This document shows, one piece after another, positions 1-6,654 of a stretch of 13,935 nucleotides of DNA (position 1 is its first letter; every line of letters starts with the position of its first letter). A model generated the notes under the pieces. It was not told the origin of the DNA and did no database searches. It worked only from the letters and a program-made list of their open reading frames with translations. This DNA is from JBLINH01 sp047639165 (GTDB taxonomy: Bacteria; Patescibacteriota; Minisyncoccia; Phycocordibacterales; JAACPR01), in contig JBLINH010000019.1 of assembly GCA_047639165.1 (NCBI GenBank), positions 1-13,935 on the forward strand, read 5' to 3'. The position numbers were made by a program, and so were the translations under genes.

Positions 1-10
1 ACCACCCAAA

Positions 11-39
11 TTGATTCTTCATCTATTTTATGGTATTGT
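11..39 (+). promoter_or_regulatory. Promoter with TTGATT and extended -10 TGGTATTGT
   Basis: The sequence shows TTGATT at 11-16, a 17-nt spacer, and TATTGT at 34-39 preceded by TGG. The -10 ends 7 nt before the ATG at 47, so transcription should begin at or next to the start codon (leaderless or nearly so). The match is to the sigma-70 consensus; activity is inferred. Confidence 0.55.
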
Positions 40-46
40 TACACGA

Positions 47-286
47 ATGAAAGCCCCCGACCCAGATAAAGAAAAAGGTGAGAAAAAAACATCAATTAAC
101 GAATTTATGAAGTTTTACAACGAAAACCTACCTTCAGCCTTCCCTCGTGCTACTCTTCCTTTCTTGAAAGAATTCAGAAAATCATATTCTGGCCTATTTA
201 AAGGTGAGAACTCATGGTCTCTAGACGTACATAGAAAGAAGTTCATGGATTGGCGCCCTCAAAAAGTGAAGCCTACAGACAAATAG
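47..286 (+). CDS. Small conserved hypothetical protein, charged and soluble (79 aa)
   Basis: This is a 79-residue basic protein with no signal peptide or membrane helix. After a Lys/Glu-rich N-terminus it has a segment beginning FYNENLPSAFPRATL, then LLKEF-like helix sequence, and a C-terminal WSLDVHRKKFMDW stretch. I recall similar short proteins with a WSLDxHRKxxxDW tail in Patescibacteria genomes, but I know no function. The frame stays open to the left edge and a TTG at 11 would add 12 residues. I prefer ATG 47 because TTG 11 is itself the first base of a -35-like TTGATT and a good extended -10 sits exactly 7 nt before ATG 47. It ends in TAG, 44 nt before the next gene on the same strand. 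It may be a DNA- or RNA-binding accessory protein; that is only a guess from charge. Confidence 0.6.
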   Translation: MKAPDPDKEKGEKKTSINEFMKFYNENLPSAFPRATLPFLKEFRKSYSGLFKGENSWSLDVHRKKFMDWRPQKVKPTDK

Positions 287-314
287 TCTTCCCCCTAAAC
301 AAAACCCAAAAAAT

Positions 315-323
315 TGGTATACT
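315..323 (+). promoter_or_regulatory. Extended -10 promoter TGGTATACT, leaderless spacing
   Basis: TGGTATACT is an extended -10 element, with TATACT ending 7 nt before the ATG at 331. No good -35 lies upstream (CTAAAC at the 17-nt position), which fits reliance on the TGG extension. The predicted start of transcription coincides with the ATG. Confidence 0.6.
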
Positions 324-330
324 GTGAACT

Positions 331-1071
331 ATGAAAATTTCAAACACAGTAGCAATAATAGCAGCTGTTTTAATACTAATCTCAGGAGGATGGTGGTTTT
401 TGTCTGATAATAAAGTGGAAGAGGTGGACGAACCTATAGCTGTAGCATGTACAGAAGAAGCTAAAATATGTCTGGACGGTAGTTCTGTATCAAGAAGTGG
501 ACCTAACTGTGATTTTACAGAATGTCCATCAATTACGGTAAGCTCTCCTGTAATAGATGAAGAACCTAACACACCGGAACCTGTCGAGTGGATTACATAC
601 ACTGATAGTGAATGGAAATATTCTTTCGACTATCCAAATAACTACACTCTTACAAAAGATACTACTGGGTACAAAGTGATACTTTCTCCTCCTGGTGATA
701 TTGAAAAGAAAACAGATTTTTTTGCTGTGGTTGTAATTCAATACCCAGAGGTTGAAGAAAGAAGTGAAATACCTGCTTTCCTATTCGGTCGTGCAAACTA
801 TCCAGACGGTAAGATTGCGTGGTTAAAAGATTCTAAGTTCTACAGTCACGAAGACTATGTTATAGACGTAAAGGAAATATTGTTTGGTAACGACCGGTTT
901 GCTTTCAAGAGCAGAGAAAACAGTATCGAGAAAGGTTTAGGTGAGTATAGAAGTATTGTATACGTACTTAGAGATCCTGTAGTCTACAGAGTGACACATG
1001 ATCTATTGTCAGAAAACGTATTTGGTGAAGTAATCAAAAGGATAGAAGACTCTTTTACTGTTAATGAGTAG
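331..1071 (+). CDS. Membrane-anchored protein with four-Cys motif and PsbP-like domain
   Basis: This 246-aa protein has one N-terminal membrane helix (about residues 6-24, ending GGWWFL) and an extracytoplasmic remainder. Residues 40-65 hold C40, C47, C60 and C65 in the pattern C..xAKxC.DG..V.R.GPNCxFxxC, a small disulfide-type motif I recognise from exported proteins of Patescibacteria and others. From about residue 86 a PsbP-like fold is likely: EWITYTDSEWKYSFDYPNN resembles the equivalent stretch of the protein at 10656-11327. No catalytic residues are evident. Start ATG 331 is set by the promoter 7 nt upstream. Its last 11 bases overlap the end of the convergent ZIP gene, with no terminator between. 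The role is unknown; binding or surface display is a reasonable inference. Confidence 0.75.
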   Translation: MKISNTVAIIAAVLILISGGWWFLSDNKVEEVDEPIAVACTEEAKICLDGSSVSRSGPNCDFTECPSITVSSPVIDEEPNTPEPVEWITYTDSEWKYSFDYPNNYTLTKDTTGYKVILSPPGDIEKKTDFFAVVVIQYPEVEERSEIPAFLFGRANYPDGKIAWLKDSKFYSHEDYVIDVKEILFGNDRFAFKSRENSIEKGLGEYRSIVYVLRDPVVYRVTHDLLSENVFGEVIKRIEDSFTVNE

Positions 1072-1819
1072 TTAGCATATCAATAGAAAGAATAAGTAAG
1101 ATTCCTAGAAGTGTCCAAGCAGCAAAATTAAAGTATTTCTTTTCTTTGCGTGAGTGCCTTATAGACTCGGGAATTAAATCAACAAGAAGTATATGTATGA
1201 AAGCCCCAGCAGTAAGACCTATAAGAGGTGCTACTAACAGATCAAATAATGAAAGATAATATCCTCCTACAGCTCCTATCAAGATAGTGGAGGACACTAT
1301 GAAATTCTTGGTCAACGCTTCCCTGTTTGTATAGCCTGCTGCTTTCAATACAAAGAACTCTGATATCTCTTGAACGAATTCGTGAACGAATATTCCAAAG
1401 GCTGCGATAATTCCAAGTCTTAGATCTGTAACAAAAACTGGAGCAAGCAGTATTCCATCCCCTGTATTATGTAATGCATCTCCAATCAAGATTTTTTTCG
1501 CTCCCCTCTTACTGTTACTTTTGACACATGAATTATCATCATGATGGCAGTGTGCTTCAGGATATATTTTCTCTACAACAAAAAAGAATAGGAATCCTAC
1601 GATAATTGAAATGACCACAATAATATTATTTTGAGTAGTTTCAAAGGCTTCAAAGATTAGATCATAGGCAACAATCAAAAATACTCCTGATGCAAAAGCA
1701 ATCAAATATTTCATATTCCTATTAGCCCAGCTCTCTAATCTTTTAGATACAAATAGAATACCTGCCAATGAGGCGAGCATTATTGTGAACGAAGCTATTA
1801 CTATATATATGAGTTCCAT
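1061..1819 (-). CDS. ZIP-family divalent metal transporter
   Basis: This 252-aa integral membrane protein has about eight helices and probably imports Zn2+ or another divalent metal. Family signatures are visible: HNTGDG at 117-122 (transmembrane 4) and HEFVQE at 146-151 (transmembrane 5), which supply the His, Asn, Asp and Glu ligands of the ZIP metal path. Between helices 3 and 4 a loop carries H90, C91, H92, H93, D94 and D95, a typical metal-capturing stretch. The open frame runs 34 codons further upstream to 1921, but that extension is not ZIP-like and would lie upstream of the TACAAT box at 1834-1839. MELIYIVIASF is the natural first helix, so I start at 1819. It is transcribed divergently from the cold-shock gene and ends interlocked with the gene at 331. 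I saw no Zur-like operator. Confidence 0.88.
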   Translation of the reverse strand: MELIYIVIASFTIMLASLAGILFVSKRLESWANRNMKYLIAFASGVFLIVAYDLIFEAFETTQNNIIVVISIIVGFLFFFVVEKIYPEAHCHHDDNSCVKSNSKRGAKKILIGDALHNTGDGILLAPVFVTDLRLGIIAAFGIFVHEFVQEISEFFVLKAAGYTNREALTKNFIVSSTILIGAVGGYYLSLFDLLVAPLIGLTAGAFIHILLVDLIPESIRHSRKEKKYFNFAAWTLLGILLILSIDMLTTH

Positions 1820-1833
1820 AGGGTTACTAATAT

Positions 1834-1839
1834 ATTGTA
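1834..1839 (-). promoter_or_regulatory. -10 box TACAAT for the ZIP gene
   Basis: Read on the - strand, TACAAT lies 14 nt before the chosen ATG, predicting a leader of roughly 7 nt. No convincing -35 is present at 16-18 nt. It supports the shorter start at 1819. Confidence 0.4.
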
Positions 1840-1881
1840 CTTGAATATAAAAGCAAGTCTTTATCTTATTAACATATACAC

Positions 1882-1909
1882 TTGACTTTTTTTGATAAAG
1901 GTGTAGTAT
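1882..1909 (+). promoter_or_regulatory. Cold-shock gene promoter TTGACT-16-TAGTAT
   Basis: TTGACT at 1882-1887 (5 of 6 to consensus) and TAGTAT at 1904-1909 are separated by 16 nt. Transcription should begin near 1916, giving the csp mRNA a leader of about 83 nt, long for this window and typical of cold-shock genes. Confidence 0.6.
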
Positions 1910-1937
1910 ATCGAGTATCAAATGATTGCTGGAGGTA

Positions 1938-1990
1938 GAACTAGGTTTAGTGAAATTTTTAGTGGATATTTGAATTTAAAAACTTAGTTC
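1938..1990 (+). promoter_or_regulatory. Hairpin in the 5' leader of the cold-shock mRNA
   Basis: GAACTAGGTTT (1938-1948) pairs with AAACTTAGTTC (1980-1990) over 11 positions with one G-U pair. Inside it AAATT (1953-1957) can pair with AATTT (1973-1977). The base of the stem ends 8 nt before the start codon, next to a run of eight A. Such leaders in cspA-type genes are known temperature-responsive elements; the role here is inferred. Confidence 0.45.
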
Positions 1991-1998
1991 AAAAAAAA

Positions 1999-2199
1999 AT
2001 GAATAACGGAACAATTGTTAAAGTAATGGATAAAGGGTATGGGTTTATTAAAGCTGAAGGAAGTGACAAAGATATCTTCTTTCACAGCAACGAACTTATC
2101 GACATTGCTTTCGATGATCTAAAAGAAGGAGATGCAATTACTTTTGAAATCGCTGACGGACCAAAGGGACCAAGCGCAGTAAAGGTAGCAAAAGCATAA
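1999..2199 (+). CDS. Cold-shock domain protein (CspA family)
   Basis: This 66-aa protein is a single OB-fold cold-shock domain of normal length. It binds single-stranded RNA and DNA and acts as an RNA chaperone in the cytoplasm. RNP1 is visible as KGYGFI (residues 12-17) and RNP2 as DIFFH (25-29), with the usual closing PKGPSAVKV segment. The start codon follows an A-rich stretch without a Shine-Dalgarno, and a GGAGGT at 1931-1936 is too far upstream to serve it. The gene is monocistronic, with its own promoter, a leader of about 83 nt that folds, and a strong terminator immediately downstream. The family includes both cold-induced and constitutive members; which applies here cannot be read from the protein. 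Confidence 0.95.
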   Translation: MNNGTIVKVMDKGYGFIKAEGSDKDIFFHSNELIDIAFDDLKEGDAITFEIADGPKGPSAVKVAKA

Positions 2200-2207
2200 A
2201 GAAAATA

Positions 2208-2234
2208 AACCACGCGAAAGCGTGGTTTTTTCTT
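2208..2234 (+). terminator. Rho-independent terminator of the cold-shock gene
   Basis: An 8-bp stem AACCACGC / GCGTGGTT (2208-2215 with 2220-2227) is capped by a GAAA tetraloop and runs into a T-tract to 2231. It begins 8 nt after the csp stop codon. Confidence 0.9.
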
Positions 2235-2245
2235 ACCTAATAATC

Positions 2246-2254
2246 TGCTAGACT
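2246..2254 (+). promoter_or_regulatory. Extended -10 promoter TGCTAGACT, leaderless spacing
   Basis: TAGACT (2249-2254), preceded by TGC, ends 8 nt before the ATG at 2263. It lies just past the csp terminator, so the two genes are separately transcribed. No -35 match is seen. Confidence 0.5.
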
Positions 2255-2262
2255 GAATACCC

Positions 2263-3156
2263 ATGAAAGACATCCTAAAAAAACTAAGCAACAAGAATAA
2301 AGCTCTGATATCTATATTGACACTTGTTCTAGTATCAACACCTCTTATACTCCAAAATCTAAACCTAAAAAGTGAACTAGATAAACTGGTGGTCGAAATC
2401 ACTGCCCTAAAAGAAAGCATCGTAGTAAAAGATAATGATATATCTAATCTAATGAAAGAAAACAATCAAATAGGGTCTGTTCTGAGTGAAGAACAAAAAA
2501 AGGTAGTTTTCTACGAAGAGAAAATCACCGACTACAGTAATGAGGTTGTTGAACTAAAGAAACTAACAACAATAGATCCTGAACTAATACAAAAATATTC
2601 TAAAGTATTCTTTCTAAACGAACATTATATTCCTGATGATTTAGTTGATATAGATTCTGATTTTGTATACGGAGATGACAAGGAACTCCAAATCCTTTAC
2701 CAGGTCTCACCTTTCCTTGATGATATGTTGAGCAATGCAAAAAAAGACGATATAGACTTACAAGTAGTATCATCCTTCAGATCTTTTGAAACGCAACAAA
2801 ATCTCAAAACAAGATACAATGTTACGTATGGAGCTAGTACTGCAAACCAATTCTCTGCTGATCAGGGGTATTCTGAACATCAACTAGGAACTACTATTGA
2901 TTTTTCAACTCTCAAACTCAAGGGATCATTAGAAGGATTCGAAAATACAGACGAATATGAGTGGTTAAAAGATAATGCTCATAGATTTGGATTCGTTCTT
3001 TCATACCCAAACAACAATCCATACTACCAATTTGAACCATGGCACTGGAGATTCGTAGGAACAAGACTTGCTCGAAAACTAGACAGTAACGACGAATTTT
3101 TCTACGACTGGAAACAAAGGGACATAAACAAATACCTAATAGACTTATTTGAGTAA
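2263..3156 (+). CDS. VanY-type D-alanyl-D-alanine carboxypeptidase, membrane-anchored (M15B)
   Basis: This 297-aa protein has an N-terminal membrane anchor (about residues 12-30), a coiled coil rich in Leu, Lys and Glu (about 33-102), and an extracytoplasmic M15B/VanY peptidase domain (about 110-285). The zinc ligands and catalytic motif are intact: SEHQLGTTIDF gives H206 and D213, EPWHWR (258-263) gives the catalytic Glu258 and ligand His261, and R173 lies in the SSFRSFETQ substrate-binding motif. It should remove the terminal D-Ala from peptidoglycan stem peptides, setting crosslinking. There are no vancomycin-resistance neighbours, so a housekeeping wall role is more likely than resistance. 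The coiled-coil stalk may hold the enzyme at a distance from the membrane or mediate dimers. Start ATG 2263 matches the promoter 8 nt upstream. Confidence 0.9.
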   Translation: MKDILKKLSNKNKALISILTLVLVSTPLILQNLNLKSELDKLVVEITALKESIVVKDNDISNLMKENNQIGSVLSEEQKKVVFYEEKITDYSNEVVELKKLTTIDPELIQKYSKVFFLNEHYIPDDLVDIDSDFVYGDDKELQILYQVSPFLDDMLSNAKKDDIDLQVVSSFRSFETQQNLKTRYNVTYGASTANQFSADQGYSEHQLGTTIDFSTLKLKGSLEGFENTDEYEWLKDNAHRFGFVLSYPNNNPYYQFEPWHWRFVGTRLARKLDSNDEFFYDWKQRDINKYLIDLFE

Positions 3157-3161
3157 TATTT

Positions 3162-3183
3162 TGGTAGAATAAATATATACAAT
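3162..3183 (+). promoter_or_regulatory. Promoter region for the 3197-4090 pair
   Basis: TGGTAGAAT (3162-3170) is an extended -10 element and TACAAT (3178-3183) is a second possible -10 nearer the gene. Leaders of about 20 or about 6 nt would result before ATG 3197. Which is used cannot be told from sequence. Confidence 0.5.
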
Positions 3184-3196
3184 TAATTTAAATTTT

Positions 3197-3415
3197 ATGG
3201 AATATACACTCGAAGTAATAGTTTTTTACATACTACTAATAGACAGCGTAACTGCTAACTTGATCGCATGGACCAACCACAACAAGTGGTATATGAAGGC
3301 TTTCACTCCAATTTCAAAATACTTCCCTCTTGCAAAAGGTTGGACAACATACTACTTGATACTAGTTATATGGATTGGACACCTAATGATAAGTAGTGGT
3401 ACAGTCTTGTATTAA
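3197..3415 (+). CDS. Small two-helix membrane protein, unknown function
   Basis: This 72-aa protein has two predicted membrane helices (about residues 4-25 and 50-68) joined by a short loop with aromatic and basic residues (NHNKWYMKAF...SKYFPLAKG). There are no cysteines and no enzymatic motif. It has its own promoter and lies 3 nt before the exported protein at 3419, so the two are probably co-transcribed. I have seen comparable short proteins in Patescibacteria genomes but recognise no named family. It might serve as a membrane partner of the downstream protein; the tight spacing is the only evidence. Confidence 0.7.
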   Translation: MEYTLEVIVFYILLIDSVTANLIAWTNHNKWYMKAFTPISKYFPLAKGWTTYYLILVIWIGHLMISSGTVLY

Positions 3416-3418
3416 AAG

Positions 3419-4090
3419 ATGATCAAGCTAAATAAAAATAAACTAATACCAATAATACCGATAGTAATATTGGTATTATTGGTATTTGTAATGCAGACAA
3501 CCAAAGAACCAACGAGTTTTGAGTATAAAAAAGTAATAACTACCCTATTTTGGGTAGGAGAAGAATCAGGTCCTGATAATGCTAATATCTCAAACTACGG
3601 AAGTTGGTGGCAATCAGATTGGCAATCAGATTTTGGTGGTATTGATGATCCTGATGATAGATGCGGTTTTCAACCATGTGACTTTACTCCAAAAGAAAAC
3701 CCATTCTACTTTGCCTTACCCTACAGTGACACTGATGACGATGGTAAAAGAAAAGATAACGCTCGAGATGTTCCCTGGTTTAATGAATACAAAGATAGAG
3801 AATCTATAGTCAAAAACAGATGGGTAGAAATCGTGTACAACAAAAAAATCTGTTACGCACAGTGGGAAGATGTTGGTCCACTTGAAACAGATGACTTTGA
3901 TTATGTTTTCTCTGATGGAAAGAGTATAAATACTTTCGGTGTAAATGCTGGCATAGATATATCTCCTGCAACCTGGACTTGTCTAGGGTTAGAAAAAAAC
4001 GATGAAGTTGAGTGGCGTTTCATTAGTGACGACGAGGTCCCTTATGGTCCATGGAAAGAGATAGTGACTACTGGAGATGTTAAGCATTAG
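3419..4090 (+). CDS. Exported protein of a conserved unnamed family (possible double-psi barrel)
   Basis: This 223-aa protein has an N-terminal membrane helix or signal anchor (about residues 9-25) followed by an extracytoplasmic domain. The domain has a distinctive conserved look that I recall from hypothetical proteins in diverse bacteria: WVGEESGPDN near 45, GGIDDPDDRCGFQPCDFTP, ENPFYFALPY, KNRWVEI, CYAQWEDVGP, NTFGVNAGIDISPATWTCLG and GPWKEIV at the end. Cys82 and Cys87 could form a disulfide. The NTFGVNAGIDISPA stretch resembles the Asp-Leu-Ser motif region of RlpA/expansin-like double-psi beta barrels, so a polysaccharide-binding or cleaving role is possible but unproven. Two features are odd: an exact in-frame 12-base duplication and a long mRNA hairpin over the anchor-coding region. 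It ends interlocked by 11 bases with the convergent glycosyltransferase fusion. Confidence 0.75.
   Translation: MIKLNKNKLIPIIPIVILVLLVFVMQTTKEPTSFEYKKVITTLFWVGEESGPDNANISNYGSWWQSDWQSDFGGIDDPDDRCGFQPCDFTPKENPFYFALPYSDTDDDGKRKDNARDVPWFNEYKDRESIVKNRWVEIVYNKKICYAQWEDVGPLETDDFDYVFSDGKSINTFGVNAGIDISPATWTCLGLEKNDEVEWRFISDDEVPYGPWKEIVTTGDVKH
3445..3486. repeat. 15-bp perfect inverted repeat, hairpin inside coding sequence
   Basis: AATACCAATAATACC (3445-3459) and its exact reverse complement (3472-3486) flank 12 nt that can add four more pairs (one G-U), closing on a GTAA tetraloop. The whole lies over codons 9-23 of the gene at 3419, which encode the membrane helix. Confidence 0.75.
3608..3631 (+). 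repeat. Tandem 12-base direct repeat, in frame
   Basis: TGGCAATCAGAT occurs twice with no gap (3608-3619 and 3620-3631), coding Trp-Gln-Ser-Asp twice (residues 64-71) in the exported protein. The copies are identical at the base level, which suggests recent slippage duplication. Confidence 0.85.
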
Positions 4091-6491
4091 TATACACCTC
4101 TGTAACCATCTGATCGTAGAATCTCTTTGTGCTTCCTGTTCTATCCACCTTATTCCAGAAAGCTTTTGTACCTTCAATAGCTTTAAAAATACTGAAGATA
4201 ACAACTATAGATATAAGTTGTCTATAGAACAATCTCTGTAGTGGTACAGCAAACAGTAAACTTCTCTTTCCTTTCTCATTTGAGAAAGCAATCATAGTGT
4301 ATACAAGATCAAATAACGTAAACACTGCGTACGCAATAATTGGTCCTTTTATGTTACCTGATAGAAGTTCGATAACAAAGAATAGGTCTATAAGTGGATA
4401 TGTAAGTGGTAGAAAGAATCCAAAAATTATAGCGTTTGGAAGAATCACAAAGTTAAAAGATTTATTCTTACTGTCTTTGAATCCTCCTTTGTGTTTCCAA
4501 AGGTTTTGGATAGTACCAAAGACCCATCGGAATCTTTGTTTTGTAAATCCTTTTAGAGTGTCAGGAGTTTCTGTGTAAGCAAGAGCTCTATTTTCATACA
4601 CAACCCTTCCACCATTTCTAATGATAGACATTGTAAGGTCTTGATCCTCAACAAGAGTATCAGTACTGTGACCTCCTAGTTTTAGAACCTGGTTTTTTCT
4701 CAAAGCACCAATGGCACCAGGAACAACCTGAATAGCGTTAATAGTATTAAATGCTTCCTTATCTATGTTCTGACCCGTGACATATTCAATAGCCTGAAAT
4801 ACTCCTAAAATTTTCCAAGGTCTTGATGTTTCAATCTTTCCAGCTACAGCCCAAATGTTTTCATCTTCAAAATGCTTCACTAGGTGTGAAATAGCATCGG
4901 GGTGAAGTGCGGTATCACCATCAATAGTTATGATAACTTCGTTAGTTGCGATAGCAAATCCGATGTTCATTGCTCTAGCCTTTCCACCATTATCTATACT
5001 TTTAAGAAAAATGACATTCCCATACTTACTTTGCATGCTTCTTACTACGTCTGCAGTGGCGTCATTTGACCCGTCATCAACAACTATGACCTCATTAGGT
5101 CTATATGTATTATTTAGTACACTCTCTATTGTAGCCTCAATATTATCTTCCTCATTATATGCGGCGATAACAACTGATACGTCCTTGTCCCAATTTAGGT
5201 CTTTCTTTTTCTTTAATTTACTTACACTAAATAGAAGTAGAACGATCAATACTCTAATAATTCCAAGGAATAGAACAAATAGGAATATAAAACTTATCAA
5301 TGACCCTGTCGCTGAAACAACGAACAGAAAGAAGCTATCGAACACCTTTTGGAAGATACCCACATTTTCTAAGTGTTTTATATTTTCAGTCATACTAGAA
5401 CCTCCGAAAGAACCACTTACTTCTAAGATTTTATCTTTTGTTTTTTGATCAACTACGCCCACACTATATGTGTTTGCTGTTTTCTCTGCTTCAGTAATTA
5501 AACCTACACTTAGTTTCCAGTTAATAAGAGCTGTTCTGGTTCCTGCACCAAACACACCGTTTATATTTTTGTACTCAAAGAAACCTTCTTGTCTCAGAAA
5601 GTTCTGAAGCATAAATACTTCACCGTTTGTATTTATATCAGCATCAGTAGATCCTGCCTCCATGTGACCTTTAAGGTCGACACCTCCATCGATACCTAAA
5701 ATGTTTGAAACGGTAACAAACTCATATCCTTCTGATTTAAGATTAATAATAATATATGCAAGTGAATCCACTGTAAGAGTTCTTTCTCCTCCACCATCGT
5801 GAAGTAGAATGATATGTCTACCATTTTCTGCTCCTTCTAGAATACTGTTCACAATATCTATAGAGGTTTTAGCTTCGAAGTCATGAGTATTAATATCGGA
5901 ACCAACAGTAATATATCCTGCTTCTTTAATCCAACTTAGAGCTGGTGTAGAGTTTTCCGGGTGATATGTTGGATATGTTCCAATATCTAATAGGAATGGT
6001 GGTCTGTAAAAAATAGTTGGCTCACCAGTAACACTCTCGATAAGTTTGTTAGTTGAGTTTAGCTCCCATTGAAGTCTCGATCTTGAGGAATGGGAATTTT
6101 TTGAGTGAGTAAAACTATGACCTCCAATTTCATGGCCATCATTGTAAATTTCTTTTATCAAATCTTCGTTACCAATAACATTATTACCACTAACGAAAAA
6201 GGCAGCAGGGACCTCATATTCCCTAAGAATACTAAGGATCTCTTTTGTATATAAATCACTAGGTCCATCATCAAAAGTTAGTACAACCTTTTTTTGACCG
6301 TAACTATTATTATAATAATAATCGGAGTTAATAGTAACTTCATTACCTCTAGCTGAGCTAATGTTTGTGAAGACGTTATAAGCAACAAACACAACAAGTG
6401 CAGCGGAAAGTATAAGAAATATCCTTGAAAGTATTTTTCTATTATTTTTATCGTCGTAGAAAATCATTGTTTTTTGAAGTTTAAATATCAT
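4080..6491 (-). CDS. Fusion: polysaccharide deacetylase, PG-binding-like segment, family-2 glycosyltransferase
   Basis: This is an 803-aa fusion. An N-terminal membrane helix (about 20-42) is followed by an outside NodB/CE4 deacetylase (about 65-265) with TFDDGP (72-77), HSFTH (125-129, metal ligands), RPPF (163-166) and LLHD (229-232), so its active site looks intact. Residues about 285-335 (LQNFLRQEGFF..INGVFGAGTRTAL) look like a PG_binding_1 repeat. After membrane helices at about 385-425 comes a cytoplasmic GT2 domain with DDGS (472-475), DGD (524-526), ED (615-616) and QRFRW (652-656), then C-terminal helices. The GT part resembles processive PgaC/IcaA- or NodC-like synthases, so one protein could make a beta-linked aminosugar polymer and deacetylate it on export. 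Start ATG 6491 leaves a leader of about 51 nt; ATG 6467 is possible. The exact polymer is unknown. Confidence 0.88.
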   Translation of the reverse strand: MIFKLQKTMIFYDDKNNRKILSRIFLILSAALVVFVAYNVFTNISSARGNEVTINSDYYYNNSYGQKKVVLTFDDGPSDLYTKEILSILREYEVPAAFFVSGNNVIGNEDLIKEIYNDGHEIGGHSFTHSKNSHSSRSRLQWELNSTNKLIESVTGEPTIFYRPPFLLDIGTYPTYHPENSTPALSWIKEAGYITVGSDINTHDFEAKTSIDIVNSILEGAENGRHIILLHDGGGERTLTVDSLAYIIINLKSEGYEFVTVSNILGIDGGVDLKGHMEAGSTDADINTNGEVFMLQNFLRQEGFFEYKNINGVFGAGTRTALINWKLSVGLITEAEKTANTYSVGVVDQKTKDKILEVSGSFGGSSMTENIKHLENVGIFQKVFDSFFLFVVSATGSLISFIFLFVLFLGIIRVLIVLLLFSVSKLKKKKDLNWDKDVSVVIAAYNEEDNIEATIESVLNNTYRPNEVIVVDDGSNDATADVVRSMQSKYGNVIFLKSIDNGGKARAMNIGFAIATNEVIITIDGDTALHPDAISHLVKHFEDENIWAVAGKIETSRPWKILGVFQAIEYVTGQNIDKEAFNTINAIQVVPGAIGALRKNQVLKLGGHSTDTLVEDQDLTMSIIRNGGRVVYENRALAYTETPDTLKGFTKQRFRWVFGTIQNLWKHKGGFKDSKNKSFNFVILPNAIIFGFFLPLTYPLIDLFFVIELLSGNIKGPIIAYAVFTLFDLVYTMIAFSNEKGKRSLLFAVPLQRLFYRQLISIVVIFSIFKAIEGTKAFWNKVDRTGSTKRFYDQMVTEVYTNA

Positions 6492-6548
6492 TAAACACGA
6501 TATTTACCCTTTATTTACAATCTATCTTGTCTTTTTAATATACCCAAT

Positions 6549-6576
6549 ATACTACCATATATAAGATATTTGTCAA
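6549..6576 (-). promoter_or_regulatory. Strong promoter of the deacetylase-glycosyltransferase gene
   Basis: On the - strand a perfect TTGACA (6576-6571), a 16-nt spacer ending in TGG, and TAGTAT (6554-6549) form the best sigma-70 match in the window. Transcription should start near 6542, leaving about 51 nt of leader without a usable Shine-Dalgarno. Confidence 0.7.
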
Positions 6577-6601
6577 TATACCACCTCTATCCCATTCACC
6601 C

Positions 6602-6630
6602 TTTACAAAAAACAGTATACGGGTTATATT
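6602..6630 (+). promoter_or_regulatory. Promoter TTTACA-17-TATATT
   Basis: TTTACA (6602-6607) and TATATT (6625-6630), 17 nt apart, point rightward. Transcription would begin near 6637, just before a purine-rich GAGAAGAG and the TTG at 6655. It is divergent from the glycosyltransferase promoter. Confidence 0.5.
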
Positions 6631-6654
6631 CTATCCAGAGAAGAGAACTGAAAA

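Noticed and set aside
1820..1921. 34-codon N-terminal extension of the ZIP transporter
   Set aside because: Not ZIP-like, lies upstream of the TACAAT box, and would put charged residues before the natural first helix.
4293..4304. GTGTATACAAG inside the glycosyltransferase gene as a further copy of the 8538 palindrome
   Set aside because: One arm is mismatched and it is within coding sequence; a chance match is likely in AT-rich DNA.
4930..5448. 172-codon + strand frame inside the glycosyltransferase gene
   Set aside because: It is antisense to a gene with all GT2 motifs intact, has no promoter, and gives a sequence without family features.
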